30,000 nt of DNA from Paratrimastix pyriformis. Lineage: Eukaryota > Preaxostyla > Paratrimastigidae. Of the stretch, positions 29,757-30,000 are shown piece after piece. The notes below the pieces were generated by a model that was given only the letters and a program-made list of their open reading frames with translations, did not search any database and was not told the origin of the DNA. A program made the translations under genes and the position numbers. How positions within the stretch are numbered: the first letter of the stretch is position 1; each line of letters starts with the position of its first letter. The stretch spans positions 1 to 30,000 of the forward strand of contig JAPMOS010000054.1 in the NCBI GenBank assembly GCA_027972325.1, written 5' to 3'.

Positions 29757-30000
29757 AAGGTTTTTATAATTGGGGTAATGTTATTGGGAGAGGAGGAATG
29801 ACGCGGCCGCAAACAGCGAAGCCGGGCACAGTAGGTCTACCCCTGTTGGTTCCAGCAACTATCTCTTTTTCTCGCTTTTTTCCAGATTTCTCCCCTCCCT
29901 CTCGCTGGCTTGCTTAGCGAGCTGCGATATCACACGGAAAGTTTGTATAGGAATGTCCGTATCGGTGAATCATTTTAACGCAAATTGACCCCCCAACTTA
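29757..30000. other. 5' flank of the Rab GAP gene
   Basis: It contains the presumed promoter and 5' UTR of the minus-strand gene. It is less GC-rich than the rest. No clear TATA box or other gene recognised. Confidence 0.4.

Overview
The window is eukaryotic nuclear DNA, GC-rich and very rich in simple repeats. Host genes have short spliceosomal introns, and their products (cytosolic ribosomal protein uS8/S15a, a Rab-like RJL GTPase, a TBC1D15/GYP7-type Rab GAP, an F-box/LRR-like protein) are typical of a unicellular eukaryote. A nucleariid or other opisthokont protist such as Fonticula would fit the Ala/Pro-rich proteins, but this is a guess I cannot confirm from the sequence.

Left part (1-14.4 kb), repeats and mobile DNA. 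Positions 1-2370 hold about 17 tandem copies of a roughly 138-bp satellite; each unit carries a 12-bp-arm palindrome. Directly next to it (about 2.4-8.8 kb, plus strand) lies a decayed mobile element with an unusual set of parts: a ParB-like domain, a beta-class DNA methyltransferase-like domain (DAPW then FCGCG) and a retrovirus/Ty3/Ginger-type DDE integrase. No reverse transcriptase or LTR was seen. From 9.23 to 14.40 kb, on the minus strand, is a broken non-LTR retrotransposon (LINE) with a reverse transcriptase and a C-terminal restriction-like endonuclease. It sits between two (CT)n tracts. A 1.43-kb sequence has jumped into it, leaving a 7-bp target duplication; removing the insert and one copy restores the LINE reading frame exactly.

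Right part (14.4-30 kb), host genes. An intronless F-box/LRR-like gene (minus) is followed by RPS15A (minus) and an RJL GTPase gene (plus), whose start codons are only 53 bp apart. The last 10 kb is one 16-exon gene (minus) for a 1,679-residue TBC1D15/17-like Rab GAP with both catalytic fingers and a long Ala/Pro/Thr-rich tail carrying NPF motifs. The full model was checked for phase: every exon joins in frame.

Three points stand out. (1) The ParB plus methyltransferase plus integrase element beside a palindromic repeat array. (2) The 22 introns of the three spliced host genes almost all start with GTC, mostly GTCYG, and none with the usual GTRAGT. (3) Several introns of the Rab GAP gene carry displaced copies of the edge of the neighbouring exon together with its splice site.
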